This document shows positions 44,163 to 52,961 of a stretch of DNA of 64,000 nt, piece after piece. The first letter of the stretch is position 1, and every line of letters starts with the position of its first letter. The translations under genes were made by a program, and so were the position numbers. This stretch comes from Candidatus Flexicrinis proximus (GTDB lineage: Bacteria; Chloroflexota; Anaerolineae; Aggregatilineales; Phototrophicaceae), in NCBI GenBank assembly GCA_016712885.1, contig JADJQF010000034.1, forward strand, positions 1 through 64,000. Direction: 5' to 3'. The notes below the pieces were generated by a model. That model had not been told where the DNA came from. It worked only from the letters and a program-made list of their open reading frames with translations, and did not search any database.

Positions 44163-45205
44163 ACCGGACCGCCTTGTTTCTCGACACTGCGCTGGCGCAT
44201 GCCCGTGCCGATCAAAATCATCAGTACCAGGATGCCTTGTAAGACCCCGACGAGCGACGGGTCGATCCCGAGCAGGACGCTCACGCGGGTGCTGCCAGCC
44301 AGCACCGCTGCCAGCGCGAAAGTGACCAAGGCAACCGGCCCTGATCTGAACCCGACCAACAATGTCACCAGCAGCGCATAGAAGCCGATTCCGCCGCTGA
44401 CCAGCGGGCGCAGCGCATGATACGTATGCAACACGCGGTGCGATCCACCGATCCCCGCCAGCGCCCCGCAGATCACCAGAGCCAGGATCGATGCGCGGGT
44501 GACAGGTACGCCCATCAGCCGTGCGGATTTTGCGTTTTTGCCGGTCGCCTTGAGCTCGAGTCCGAACCGCGTTCCGCGCAACGCAAACACGACGGCAAAC
44601 ACGGCAGCAATCGTGACGGCCAGCATCAGGATACTGACCTGAAACTGGTCACTCGCAGTCGGCAGCCACGCCTCAGCAGGGAAGGGAGGGGTGGACTGGG
44701 CGCTGCCGCCTTCCGGGGGCTGCCACGGGCCTGAAATGAAGTAGATGGCGACGGTATTGGCAATCGCGTTCAGGGCGACCCCGCCAAATATCTCGTTGAC
44801 GCCAAAACGGGTCTTGAGGATACCGACCAGGATTGCCCATCCGGCTCCGCCCAATGCCCCGAGCACGATACAGGCCGGAATTAGGATGGGCTGGGGCAGG
44901 GGCAGAAACTGCGCCCCCCAACTGGCCGCCACCGCGCCTATCATCATCTGTCCTTCCACGCCAATGTTCCACAGCCCGGCGGTGAACGTAATGATCAGGC
45001 CAATCGCGGCGAGTGTAAGGGGGATCCACAGGTTCAGAACAGCCGCGAGTTTGGCTGTGTCCTTGAAGGCACCATCCCATGTTTTGGAGAACACGTCCAG
45101 CGGACTGTTCCCTAGCACGGCGATCAGAAGCGCTGTGATAGCGAGTCCGATTGCGGCAGGAATGAAGATAAACAGCGCGCGGGTTATGGCGCGGGGCAAC
45201 AGCAT
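44159..45205 (-). CDS. Nucleoside-type ABC transporter permease (YufP-like)
   Basis: The 348-residue permease has about eight to nine membrane helices: an N-terminal one at 12-30, LWNIGVEGQMMIGAVAASWG, then LKTRFGVNEIFGGVALNAIAN. The ATPase contact loop is LRGTRFGLELKATGKNAKSARLMGVPV. It forms a heterodimer with the product of the overlapping downstream gene. The usual operon would begin with a BmpA binding protein and an ATPase, but the sequence upstream is a short gap and a receiver gene. The pair therefore depends on components made elsewhere. Confidence 0.9.
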   Translation of the reverse strand: MLLPRAITRALFIFIPAAIGLAITALLIAVLGNSPLDVFSKTWDGAFKDTAKLAAVLNLWIPLTLAAIGLIITFTAGLWNIGVEGQMMIGAVAASWGAQFLPLPQPILIPACIVLGALGGAGWAILVGILKTRFGVNEIFGGVALNAIANTVAIYFISGPWQPPEGGSAQSTPPFPAEAWLPTASDQFQVSILMLAVTIAAVFAVVFALRGTRFGLELKATGKNAKSARLMGVPVTRASILALVICGALAGIGGSHRVLHTYHALRPLVSGGIGFYALLVTLLVGFRSGPVALVTFALAAVLAGSTRVSVLLGIDPSLVGVLQGILVLMILIGTGMRQRSVEKQGGPV

Positions 45206-45308
45206 GGCTCAACCTCGTCAAGCAGCAGTATTCGCTTAATGATAGTTCGTCACGCGCACCGGGGCGATACCGGGGTGCGAACTGCGTATTTATAGGGTGG
45301 CTGCCGCG

Positions 45309-45707
45309 CTAGAGGATCGTGAACTGCCGCATCACCGCGAGCAGCGTGTTACCGACAAACGACTTGGTGATCCAGCGATTTGCGCCTGCTTTGATTGCGG
45401 TTTTCACTTCAGGAAGGCTGGGGTCTTCAGTCACCGCCAGCACCGGAATCTGAGAGAACTGCGCGTGTGACTTGACCTGTTCGACAAATTCCAGCGCCTG
45501 ATCTGCCGATAGGTCAATCAGGATGACCGCAGGCCGCGCGCCGCGTTCCACAATCTGCGCCGCCTTGAACATCGTATCGGCAAACACATGGACGATGGAT
45601 GCCGGAATCAGCGTATTTTCCACGACGGTGACGAATTCACTGTCCGCAGTCACAACGAGTGCGCCATGGGCGAGCTGACCAGTCTTGATGTTGTTATTTT
45701 CATTCAT
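45309..45707 (-). CDS. Stand-alone receiver-like protein
   Basis: The 132-residue product has the alternating beta/alpha pattern of a receiver domain. It keeps the phosphate-accepting Asp in VILIDLSADQA, Thr in VLAVTED and Lys in WITKSF. The acidic pair at the end of the first strand is weak (VVTADSEF), so phosphorylation may be reduced or absent. It has no output domain. ATG 45707 is preferred to GTG 45719 on ribosome-binding-site spacing. No partner kinase is nearby. It is unrelated in sequence detail to the regulator at 17579. Confidence 0.8.
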   Translation of the reverse strand: MNENNNIKTGQLAHGALVVTADSEFVTVVENTLIPASIVHVFADTMFKAAQIVERGARPAVILIDLSADQALEFVEQVKSHAQFSQIPVLAVTEDPSLPEVKTAIKAGANRWITKSFVGNTLLAVMRQFTIL

Positions 45708-46149
45708 GGGACAGTACACCTTGTGTCACTTATTCCGGCGGTTGGCTGGAAAGGACGAATTGCATGGGTGATCACCGTTCGCAACGGCTAAAACGGCCAG
45801 CCTAACCGGCCGGCTGCACTATCAGACAGACTTCGCGTAATGTGCGGATCGTTTCCTGCGGGCTTGTACGGGAAATACAATGGACTTGGATAACCCGTCA
45901 TCTTCCCTCAAACTCAGGGCAACGAGCTCGTATTTGTGAAGTGTATAACAAGCGCCGGATTATACAAGTCAACCCCTCGCGTGGATTGATGAGAATTTCC
46001 CGTGAATGGTGCATTACAATTCCGCAACAAGCATAAGGAATTTGTCACGGTTCTTGCGCGGCGTATCATGACACTCCTTATCAGCATCTGGCATCGGCAC
46101 TGCCGGAGATTGATAAGGAGTGCGGGACTGTATACAGGACTGGCGACTG
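45708..46149. other. Gene-free stretch with a strong hairpin
   Basis: No convincing gene is present. Near the right end, CACTCCTTATCA (46072-46083) pairs perfectly with TGATAAGGAGTG (46111-46122), and the loop folds further (CTGGCA with TGCCGG). On the minus strand this lies past the stop of the dioxygenase gene and may end its transcript, though no T-run follows. The rest probably holds the promoter of the receiver gene. Confidence 0.5.
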
Positions 46150-47046
46150 CTAGCCCTGGCCGTCGGGGGGACGATTACCGCCTGGGCCTCCCCGCTGGTT
46201 GAAGTCTGACTGGGACGACGTATCGTCGTTCAAGTCCAGCCCGATCTCGAACACGGCGGCGTAACCGGCTTCGCCTTCCTCGTCCTGTTCTTCTTCCGTC
46301 AGCGGCACCAGCTCCAGAGTCAGCAGCCCTTCGCTCCCATTGAAGATGTTATCGTCATCGTTGGTGGTATTGCGCGTGCCTTTGGCAGCATACAGCGGGT
46401 CCTCATAGACGGTGTCGGTCAGATCGTCATCGAAGAACAGCTGAGATGTGAATTCGTATCCGGTCTCGGCCTCCGGCTCAGTGCGGATTTTAAAGTGGAT
46501 ATGGACCGTACGCCCTGGATACCAACCCGGGTAGATCGTTTTGAAAACAGCCATGCCGTTCTCGTCAGTGACCTGATAGCCGCGCAGGAACAGTTTATCG
46601 GCTGCACCCTCGCCCTCAACGCCCGAATAGGTGCCTTCGGCGTCACAGTGCCAGATATCCACTTGCGCTCCAGGCAGCGGCTTGCAGGTGCCGTCGGTCA
46701 CATCCGTGACATGGAACGCAAGCTTGAGCAGAATTCCGGCTACGACGCTTTCATCCGACGGCTCAATCCGGATATCCGACCGGTTGAGCATCGCATCGAC
46801 GAAATACGGGCCTTCGGTCAGCGCAGGCCGTACCACACAACTTGGCAGTGCCGTGGCTGTGGCCCCGAGGGCAGCTCCCGATGGCGTGGCGGTTGCAGTT
46901 GCAACCTGTGCGAGTGCCACCCGGGTCAGGCCAGCGCCGGCAACCAGCGCCAGGCCGGCGCCGCCGAACAAGGCCAGCGCCTCTCTCCGGCTCAGGACCC
47001 TTCCCACAGGAATATCGTCGTCATGCAGTTCTTCGTGTTGTGTCAT
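46150..47046 (-). CDS. Intradiol ring-cleavage dioxygenase-like protein, Tat exported
   Basis: The 298-residue product has a twin-arginine signal (SRREALALFGGAGLALVAGAG), so it is exported folded. The mature part matches intradiol dioxygenases: TEGPYFVD (Tyr ligand), DIWHCDAEGTYSG, then YPGWYPGRTVHIHFK with the second Tyr and two His that bind Fe(III). These enzymes split catechol-type rings between the hydroxyls. Exported members without neighbouring pathway genes, as here, are of unknown substrate. The very acidic C-terminal tail (EEEQDEEGEAG, DLNDDTSS) is unusual. ATG 47046 is the start of the Tat signal. Confidence 0.88.
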   Translation of the reverse strand: MTQHEELHDDDIPVGRVLSRREALALFGGAGLALVAGAGLTRVALAQVATATATPSGAALGATATALPSCVVRPALTEGPYFVDAMLNRSDIRIEPSDESVVAGILLKLAFHVTDVTDGTCKPLPGAQVDIWHCDAEGTYSGVEGEGAADKLFLRGYQVTDENGMAVFKTIYPGWYPGRTVHIHFKIRTEPEAETGYEFTSQLFFDDDLTDTVYEDPLYAAKGTRNTTNDDDNIFNGSEGLLTLELVPLTEEEQDEEGEAGYAAVFEIGLDLNDDTSSQSDFNQRGGPGGNRPPDGQG

Positions 47047-47146
47047 TCTTTGTTTCCCTCTGTTGGACTTTCGAACTATAAAGCTCACGCATGAACTACT
47101 CGTAGATAAAGGGTAAAATTGCTGTAAATTCGGCGGAGGCGCAAGT

Positions 47147-47791
47147 ATGGATCGTAAATCCCATTGGTCAGGCGTATACCAGGCGAAAGCGGTCACTGAT
47201 GTAAGCTGGTATCAGGAACACCCCGAGCTTTCCGTGGAACTCATCCGCAGCGCCCATGCTGAGCGGTCCGCGCGGATCATTGATGTCGGTGCCGGTGCAT
47301 CGACGCTGGTAGACCACTTGCTTGCCGACGGCTACAGCGACATCACACTGCTCGATTTATCCGCTGAGGCGCTGAACGCCGTCCGTGAACGGTTGGGGGA
47401 ACTTTCCTCGCCGATCACATTTCTGACCGGGGACGTAACTGACATCGCACTGCCGGAACACACTTTCGATATCTGGCATGACCGTGCCGTGTTCCACTTC
47501 CTGACCGACCCCGCACTGCGTCAGAAGTACGTCGAAACGGCGCGCCGTGCCGTCAAACCGGGCGGCCATGTCATCGTGGCGACCTTTGCGCTCGACGGTC
47601 CAACCCAATGCAGCGGCCTCACGGTTGACCGGTATGATGCGGCCTCATTGCACAGCGCGTTTGGCGATGGGTTTGAACTGCTCGACAGCACCTACGAAAC
47701 ACATCGTACTCCGTGGGGCAGCGAGCAGAAATTTGTCTACTGCTACTGCCGGAAAACGGACGCGCAGCCGCTAACCAGGCCCATTGGCTGA
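47147..47791 (+). CDS. Class I SAM-dependent methyltransferase
   Basis: The 214-residue enzyme has motif I IIDVGAGASTLVDHLL (about 45-60), the acidic LLDLSAEAL (motif II), TGDVTDI and the post-motif WHDRAVFHFLTD. The N-terminal WSGVYQAKAVTDVSWYQ is typical of a small-molecule methyltransferase group related to thiopurine methyltransferase. The substrate is unknown. GGAGG seven bases upstream supports ATG 47147. It is divergent from the dioxygenase gene and separated from icd by 150 nt. Confidence 0.88.
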   Translation: MDRKSHWSGVYQAKAVTDVSWYQEHPELSVELIRSAHAERSARIIDVGAGASTLVDHLLADGYSDITLLDLSAEALNAVRERLGELSSPITFLTGDVTDIALPEHTFDIWHDRAVFHFLTDPALRQKYVETARRAVKPGGHVIVATFALDGPTQCSGLTVDRYDAASLHSAFGDGFELLDSTYETHRTPWGSEQKFVYCYCRKTDAQPLTRPIG

Positions 47792-47942
47792 ACCACGGCA
47801 GGCAATCGTGCGACCTTCTGTTCCATTAATGCCTGACTGTGAGTTATCAGAAATGACAAGCTGAACGCTGAAAGCTGGTAACTCCCATGCTACAATGCCG
47901 CCCAATCAGTCCGCGATAAAACACACATGGACTTAACCCCCA

Positions 47943-49394
47943 ATGACGAACAAAGTCCCCATCACGGTTGCCTACGGCGACGGCATCGGCCCTGAAATTA
48001 TGGAGGCCGCGCTGCGGATACTCCTGGCCGCCGGCGCGCAGATCAGCACCGAAGAAATTCACCTCGGCGAAAAAGTATTTCTCGCCGGCACGCCAACCGG
48101 AATCACCCAGGAATCGTTCGATACGGTCTTCCGCACCGGCATCATCTTCAAAGCGCCCATCACCACGCCGCAGGGCAGCGGCTTCAAGAGCGTGAACGTC
48201 ACGTTGAGAAAGGCGCTTGGCCTCTACGCCAACGTACGACCGGTTCAGAGCTACCACCCATTTGTCGCGACGAAATACCCCGACGTGGATATCGTCATCA
48301 TCCGCGAAAACGAGGAAGACCTTTACAGCGGCATCGAGCATCGCCAGACCCGTGAGGTCTACCAGACCCTCAAGCTGATTTCGCGCCCCGGCTCGGAACG
48401 CATCGTGCGCTACGCCTTTGAGTTCGCCCGCCGCAACAACCGCAAGAAGGTGACGTGCTTCACGAAAGACAACATCATGAAGATGACTGACGGCCTCTTT
48501 CGTCAGGTCTATTACGAAGTTGCCGCCGAATATCCCGAAATCGAGACCGAGCACAAGATTATCGACATTGGTGCCGCACGGGCAGCGACCCAGCCGGAAA
48601 CCTTTGATGTGATCGTGATGTCGAACCTGTATGGCGATATCGTCAGCGATATCGTGGCCGAATTGACCGGATCGGTGGGCTTGGCCGGGTCAGCCAACAT
48701 CGGCGATAAGTATGCGATGTTCGAGGCGATTCACGGCAGTGCGCCGGATATCGCCGGCAAAGGGATTGCCAACCCGTCCGGCCTGCTGCTTGGCGGTGTC
48801 CAGATGATGGTGCATATCGGCCAGCCCGATGTAGGGACTGCCGTCCATAACGCCTGGCTCAAGACGATTGAGGATGGCATCCATACCGGTGACATCTATA
48901 AGCAGGGGATCAGCAAGCAGAAGGCAACTACGTCGGAGTTCGCTGATGCCGTGATTTCTCGTCTCGGCCAGCAGCCGACGCAGTTTAGGTCGGTTGCCTA
49001 TACCACCTCTGAAGTCATCAAGACCAGCTATACCCCCAAGAAGATCCGCAGCAAGACGCTGGTGGGCGTGGATATGTTCGTCGACTGGTCCCCCGAGACC
49101 GGACGCAACGGCAACGAACTGGCGCAGCTCTTGCACAAGATCGAAGGCGATGGCTTGCAGTTGATCATGATCACCAACCGCGGTCAGAAAGTATGGCCGG
49201 ATGCACGCAGCGCGACGTTCATGACCGATCACTGGCGCTGCCGGTTCGAGTCGCCGTCGGAAATGGACATCAGCCATTCGCAGATCATCAGCCTGCTCTC
49301 ACGCGCGGCTACCGCCGGGTTCGATGTGGTGAAGACCGAGAACCTGTATATGTTCGACGGCGAACGCGGCTTCTCACTCGGTGCAGGGGAATGA
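47943..49394 (+). CDS. icd: Isocitrate dehydrogenase, Thermus-like long form
   Basis: The 483-residue protein belongs to the isocitrate/isopropylmalate dehydrogenase family. It shows VAYGDGIGPEIM, the substrate-phosphate/carboxylate region SVNVTLRKALGLYANVRPV, IIRENEEDLYSGIEH, MSNLYGDIVSDI with metal-binding Asp residues and EAIHGSAPDIAGKGIANP near the nucleotide site. The C-terminal extension of about 140 residues is that of the Thermus-type enzyme. It turns isocitrate into 2-oxoglutarate in the citric acid cycle. NADP use is likely but not proven from sequence. It is coupled by ATGA to the gene downstream. Confidence 0.92.
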   Translation: MTNKVPITVAYGDGIGPEIMEAALRILLAAGAQISTEEIHLGEKVFLAGTPTGITQESFDTVFRTGIIFKAPITTPQGSGFKSVNVTLRKALGLYANVRPVQSYHPFVATKYPDVDIVIIRENEEDLYSGIEHRQTREVYQTLKLISRPGSERIVRYAFEFARRNNRKKVTCFTKDNIMKMTDGLFRQVYYEVAAEYPEIETEHKIIDIGAARAATQPETFDVIVMSNLYGDIVSDIVAELTGSVGLAGSANIGDKYAMFEAIHGSAPDIAGKGIANPSGLLLGGVQMMVHIGQPDVGTAVHNAWLKTIEDGIHTGDIYKQGISKQKATTSEFADAVISRLGQQPTQFRSVAYTTSEVIKTSYTPKKIRSKTLVGVDMFVDWSPETGRNGNELAQLLHKIEGDGLQLIMITNRGQKVWPDARSATFMTDHWRCRFESPSEMDISHSQIISLLSRAATAGFDVVKTENLYMFDGERGFSLGAGE

Positions 49395-50023
49395 CGATCG
49401 TCAGGAGCGGCACAGTGAAGAAGCATTCCAGCCAGAGTGTTACGCATACAGGCAGTGCCGCGACGTTTGCCTACACGCCTCCGCTGAAGATTTACAGGGG
49501 AGTGCGCGTGCTGCTGACGCTCGCCGCCGAAGCTGAACCGAATACCTTTGCCGCGGCGCTGCGTGGACTTTGGCGCTTCACCCCGCTGACGCGCGCGCTG
49601 GTGACACAGCATCCGCAACTGCAGGATTGGATGTTGGGCGCGAACATGGCTGTTGTCGATATGGACAGCATTCCCCTCCGGCCCTATGTGGTCGCCGGAC
49701 AAGCGACTGCGCGGCCCGTCATGGCTTCACACCTGTTTATGGACTGCGATGGCTGTATCACACTCGCCACGGTTACGCCGGAAACGCTGGATGCACCGCC
49801 CTCGATCATGACGATGGCGGAATACGCGCGCGGAATGACGGATCTCGCGGCTGTTTATCGTGCTTTGTCCCCCTATTTTGCCGGCGCCATTGTCCAGGTC
49901 GGCGAGAAAGTCGTCTGGGGTGACGATATTCTGGACGTCGATGCAACCGCGTACCGCCTGGCGGGCAAGCCTGTGCACCCGCTGATTGAAGAGCTGAGGA
50001 GTGGATCAGATGAATCCGCGTGA
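49391..50023 (+). CDS. Hypothetical protein coupled to icd
   Basis: I do not recognise this 210-residue soluble protein. It has a helical middle part (LLTLAAEAEPNTFAAALRGLW), a run with two Cys (HLFMDCDGCITLATV, about 122-136) and an acidic end (EELRSGSDESA). It starts on ATG 49391 inside the icd stop (ATGA) and its last 14 nt overlap the next methyltransferase gene. The gene is therefore part of an icd-unknown-methyltransferase transcript with tight coupling, which makes a shared task possible. No motif reveals it. Confidence 0.75.
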   Translation: MTIVRSGTVKKHSSQSVTHTGSAATFAYTPPLKIYRGVRVLLTLAAEAEPNTFAAALRGLWRFTPLTRALVTQHPQLQDWMLGANMAVVDMDSIPLRPYVVAGQATARPVMASHLFMDCDGCITLATVTPETLDAPPSIMTMAEYARGMTDLAAVYRALSPYFAGAIVQVGEKVVWGDDILDVDATAYRLAGKPVHPLIEELRSGSDESA

Positions 50024-50795
50024 ACTGAACACCCGCGCGCGCGAACAGTGGGATGCCAAAGCTGAATTTTGGGATGTCCTGCACGGGTATGACGGCAACC
50101 AGTTTCACAAACAGTTGGTCGGTCCGTCGGCTGAGCGGCTGTTGGCGGTCAAAGCAGGGGAATCCGTACTCGATGTCGCCTGCGGAAACGGGCAGTTTTC
50201 CCGCCGCTTGGCCGATCTCGGCGCGCAGGTCACCGCCGCCGATTTCAGCGCCGCATTGATCGAGCGCGCCAAAGCGCGAACAAGCAGCGACAGTGTAACC
50301 TACAAGGTGATCGATGCCACCGATGAGGCACAACTGCTGGCGTTGGGGATCGGCCAGTTCGATGCAGCGGTCTGCAATATGGCTTTGCAGGACATCGCCG
50401 ACATCGCGCCGCTGTTCCGCGCCGTACGCCGCTTGGTCAAGCCGGGCGGGCGCTTTGTCTTCACCACCTCGCATCCGGCGTTTAACCTTGCCCAGACGGT
50501 GTTCATCGAAGAACGCGCCGAGGTTGAGGGCGAACCCGTTTATACCCGTTCGCTCAAGCTGTCGAGCTATCTATCGGAAAAGGCCGAAGAAGGCTCAGGC
50601 GCACCCAACGAACCAAACCCGCACCTGTATTTCAACCGGCCGCTGCACACGCTGCTAAACGCCGCGTTCGGCGCGGGTTGGATGGCGGACGGCATCGAAG
50701 AACCGGCGTTTCCCGAAGGTTCGGTCGGCGGTCGCCGTCTGAGCTGGGCGGAATTTTCCGAGTTCCCGCCAGTTTTGGCCGTCCGCCTGCGCTAG
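50010..50795 (+). CDS. Class I SAM-dependent methyltransferase
   Basis: The 261-residue protein contains motif I LDVACGNGQFSRRLADLG (about 52-69), the acidic TAADFSAAL, IDATDEAQLL, and CNMALQDIADIAPLF after it, all features of UbiE/COQ5-like small-molecule methyltransferases. A C-terminal lid region (SLKLSSYLSEKAEEG, HLYFNRPLHTLLNA) follows. The substrate is unknown. ATG 50010 has GAGGAG eight bases upstream; the GTG at 50001 is too close to that site. It overlaps the upstream gene by 14 nt. An intrinsic terminator closes the unit. Confidence 0.87.
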   Translation: MNPRELNTRAREQWDAKAEFWDVLHGYDGNQFHKQLVGPSAERLLAVKAGESVLDVACGNGQFSRRLADLGAQVTAADFSAALIERAKARTSSDSVTYKVIDATDEAQLLALGIGQFDAAVCNMALQDIADIAPLFRAVRRLVKPGGRFVFTTSHPAFNLAQTVFIEERAEVEGEPVYTRSLKLSSYLSEKAEEGSGAPNEPNPHLYFNRPLHTLLNAAFGAGWMADGIEEPAFPEGSVGGRRLSWAEFSEFPPVLAVRLR

Positions 50796-50822
50796 TCAAA
50801 TCAATTCAATTCGACACAGACA

Positions 50823-50852
50823 AAGAGCGGCTTGCCGGCAAGCCGCTCTTTT
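50823..50852 (+). terminator. Intrinsic terminator
   Basis: AAGAGCGGCTTGCC (50823-50836) is followed directly by its complement (50837-50850) and then TT, a near-perfect 28-bp palindrome. It lies 27 nt after the methyltransferase stop. Confidence 0.85.
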
Positions 50853-50900
50853 CAATTGTGCAGCCCGACTCGCTAGAATAACGTCAGTTATGGTTAACTT

Positions 50901-51048
50901 TCCGGGGCCTACCTCGGCCCCCGGCAGGAGACGGCTCTCCTGCACCTCTCATATTGGCGATTTTGAGCGGTTTTGCCACTCAAAATCGCAGATGAGGGGT
51001 CAAGGGGTGCAAACCCCTTGCGAAGGTTTGGAGGCAGCGCCTCCAAAA
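50901..51048 (+). repeat. Structured intergenic repeat, copy 5
   Basis: The 5' module (GGCAGGAG...CTCCTGCACCTC) is itself able to pair. Hairpin I is GCGATTTTGAG (50957-50967) with CTCAAAATCGC (50979-50989). GATGAGGGG follows, then a perfect hairpin II CAAGGGG/CCCCTTG (51001-51020, loop TGCAAA) and hairpin III TTTGGAGG/CCTCCAAA (51027-51047). Against copies 1 and 2 the stems differ by paired changes. It lies between convergent genes. Confidence 0.8.
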
Positions 51049-51072
51049 CAGGCGGCTTATCCATAACTGACG

Positions 51073-51885
51073 CTAGAATAGCGTCACGGCGACTGCAATC
51101 ACATAGGGTGCCAAGGCCAGAAACCCCAGTGCTGCATTGTGCTTGCTCTTGTTCTGACCGTCCCAGTTGAACAGATAGAGTGCCAGTCCGAGCGCAATTG
51201 CTCCTCCGGCGAACAGTACCGCCGTCGATAAGTAGGGGTTCATGCTCACGATTCCGCCCTCGACCCAACCGTTCATGATGTTTGTGGCATGATTGCTGGG
51301 AAGCAGTGCGGCAAGCTTCGACAGTGTTTCCGGCAGGGCATGGGCAGGGAACATCAAACCGCCGATCATCATCGACGGCAGGAACACGGCCTGGCCCAAC
51401 AGGACGGTAGCGCGGCTGTTTGGAGCAACTACGCCAATCAGCAGCCCGAGTGTCGAGCAGGCGAAAGCCATCAACAGGTATCCGAGTGCAAAACTCAGCA
51501 GGTTCGCCGGCAGGACCGCATTGAAGAGCAGCGGCGCCGTCAGTACGATGATGACTGTGACGACCGTTGTATGCAGGATCGTTGTCAGGACCGGGATGAG
51601 CAGAATCGACAGCTTGGGGATGCCGTGAATCTTGTAGCTGCGGTAGATGCCTGTTTCGCGCGCGGTGACAATTGGATCGGGCAGTCCGAGCAGCGCGCTC
51701 GACAGCACGGTAAACAGAACCATCGCCGGGATCAGGGTCCTGTGAAATTCCGGATTCAGCCCGGTCATCAGCGCGCTGGCCATCAGGTAAAAGCCAAGCG
51801 GAAACAGATAGTTGAGCAGCAGCAGCGACTTATTGCGGACGCCGCTCCGAAACTCGAAATTCATATGAGTAGCAAAGGCGGTCAT
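51073..51885 (-). CDS. ABC-2 type transporter permease
   Basis: The 270-residue protein has six membrane helices: about 21-40, 50-72, 98-120, 132-153, 165-182 and 225-247, an ABC2-membrane-type exporter subunit. It follows the ATPase gene on the same transcript with a 4-nt overlap (ATGA). Such pairs export drugs, lipids, peptides or polysaccharides; nothing here decides between them. The 3' end meets a structured repeat. Confidence 0.9.
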   Translation of the reverse strand: MTAFATHMNFEFRSGVRNKSLLLLNYLFPLGFYLMASALMTGLNPEFHRTLIPAMVLFTVLSSALLGLPDPIVTARETGIYRSYKIHGIPKLSILLIPVLTTILHTTVVTVIIVLTAPLLFNAVLPANLLSFALGYLLMAFACSTLGLLIGVVAPNSRATVLLGQAVFLPSMMIGGLMFPAHALPETLSKLAALLPSNHATNIMNGWVEGGIVSMNPYLSTAVLFAGGAIALGLALYLFNWDGQNKSKHNAALGFLALAPYVIAVAVTLF

Positions 51886-52799
51886 CGTACGTCCTCCGGA
51901 TGACTGGTGATTTCCAGGAACCTTTCTTCAAGCGAAGGGCGCTCCACGCGCAGATCGATCAAGGGGTCGTGGTTTAGCTTGAGGTGCTCCAGCAGCGCCA
52001 TCACGGTTGCAGCCGGATCCGTGCTGTAATACACGTCATACTCGTCTTTCAGCAGGTGTTGGCTGACAGCCGGAAGTTGTGCACCATTGGCAAGGCTAGA
52101 GAACTCAGAATGTATCGAAATCTTGGTGAGCTTTGATCCCGCGGCCGTCAATTCGTGCGGCGTCCCGATGGCCGCAATCTTGCCGTGCAGCAGGATCGCG
52201 ACCCGGTCTGCCAGCTTCTCAACTTCGGACATGTCGTGTGACGACAGGATAACCGTCGTACCCTGATCCCGCAGTTCACGAATGACATCGTGCAACTCGG
52301 CGCGGGACATGACATCCAGGCCCGCCGTGGGTTCATCCAGGAAGAGTGCCGATGGGGAGTGCGCGATCGCCAGCGCCAGCGCCAGCCGCCGTTTCTGGCC
52401 TGTGGAGAGCATGTAATACTGGGTATCCAGTTTTGCCGTCAAGTCGAGGCGCTCAAGCAGATCGTAACGTGGCGCGACCCCGTGGTAGGCGCAAAAGAAT
52501 CGCATCGCTTCGCGGCAGGTAATACTGTCGGGCATCCCCGATGCTTGCAGCTGGACGCCAATCAGGTTTTGCAGCCGGTGCGCCTCCTGTGACGGATCGA
52601 TCTCCATCACGCGTAGCGTGCCGCTGTCTGGCTGGCGCAGGCCTTCAAGACATTCCAGTGTCGTCGTCTTGCCCGCGCCATTCGGGCCTAACAGACCGAA
52701 TATCTCGCCTTTGTAAACCTCAAAATTCACATCCGACACGGCGATATAATCGCCGTACGCCTTCCGAAAATGCTCCACCTGAATAACCCGTTCGCGCAT
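51882..52799 (-). CDS. ABC transporter ATP-binding protein
   Basis: The 305-residue ATPase has Walker A GLLGPNGAGKTT (about 35-46), the Q-loop IGVQLQASGMPDS, signature MLSTGQKRRLALALAIAH (STGQ in place of SGGQ), Walker B SALFLDEPTAGLD and the switch His in ILSSHDMSEVE. A C-terminal domain of about 80 residues follows, as in drug-export ATPases (CcmA/NatA-like). It powers the permease encoded by the overlapping downstream gene. The group exports small molecules or controls Na+ efflux; the substrate is unknown. Confidence 0.93.
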   Translation of the reverse strand: MRERVIQVEHFRKAYGDYIAVSDVNFEVYKGEIFGLLGPNGAGKTTTLECLEGLRQPDSGTLRVMEIDPSQEAHRLQNLIGVQLQASGMPDSITCREAMRFFCAYHGVAPRYDLLERLDLTAKLDTQYYMLSTGQKRRLALALAIAHSPSALFLDEPTAGLDVMSRAELHDVIRELRDQGTTVILSSHDMSEVEKLADRVAILLHGKIAAIGTPHELTAAGSKLTKISIHSEFSSLANGAQLPAVSQHLLKDEYDVYYSTDPAATVMALLEHLKLNHDPLIDLRVERPSLEERFLEITSHPEDVR

Positions 52800-52892
52800 C
52801 GTCTGTCCTCAAAACCCTTTGTCCCCACAATCACTATGAGGGAGTCGGTTGTCTTAAGACAGTCATAGATGTCACAAGAAGGGCATAACAAA

Positions 52893-52935
52893 AATCAGAG
52901 GGGCTGACTCTGTTCCTGAGCCTCTCTTGCCTGTG
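52893..52935 (-). terminator. Probable terminator of ftsK
   Basis: On the minus strand, AGAGG and CCCCTCT about 25 nt apart form an imperfect stem, followed by GATTTTTG. It lies 27 nt after the ftsK stop and before the next operon. Confidence 0.5.
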
Positions 52936-52961
52936 GGGGATCGCCGGAATATGACGTGGAC

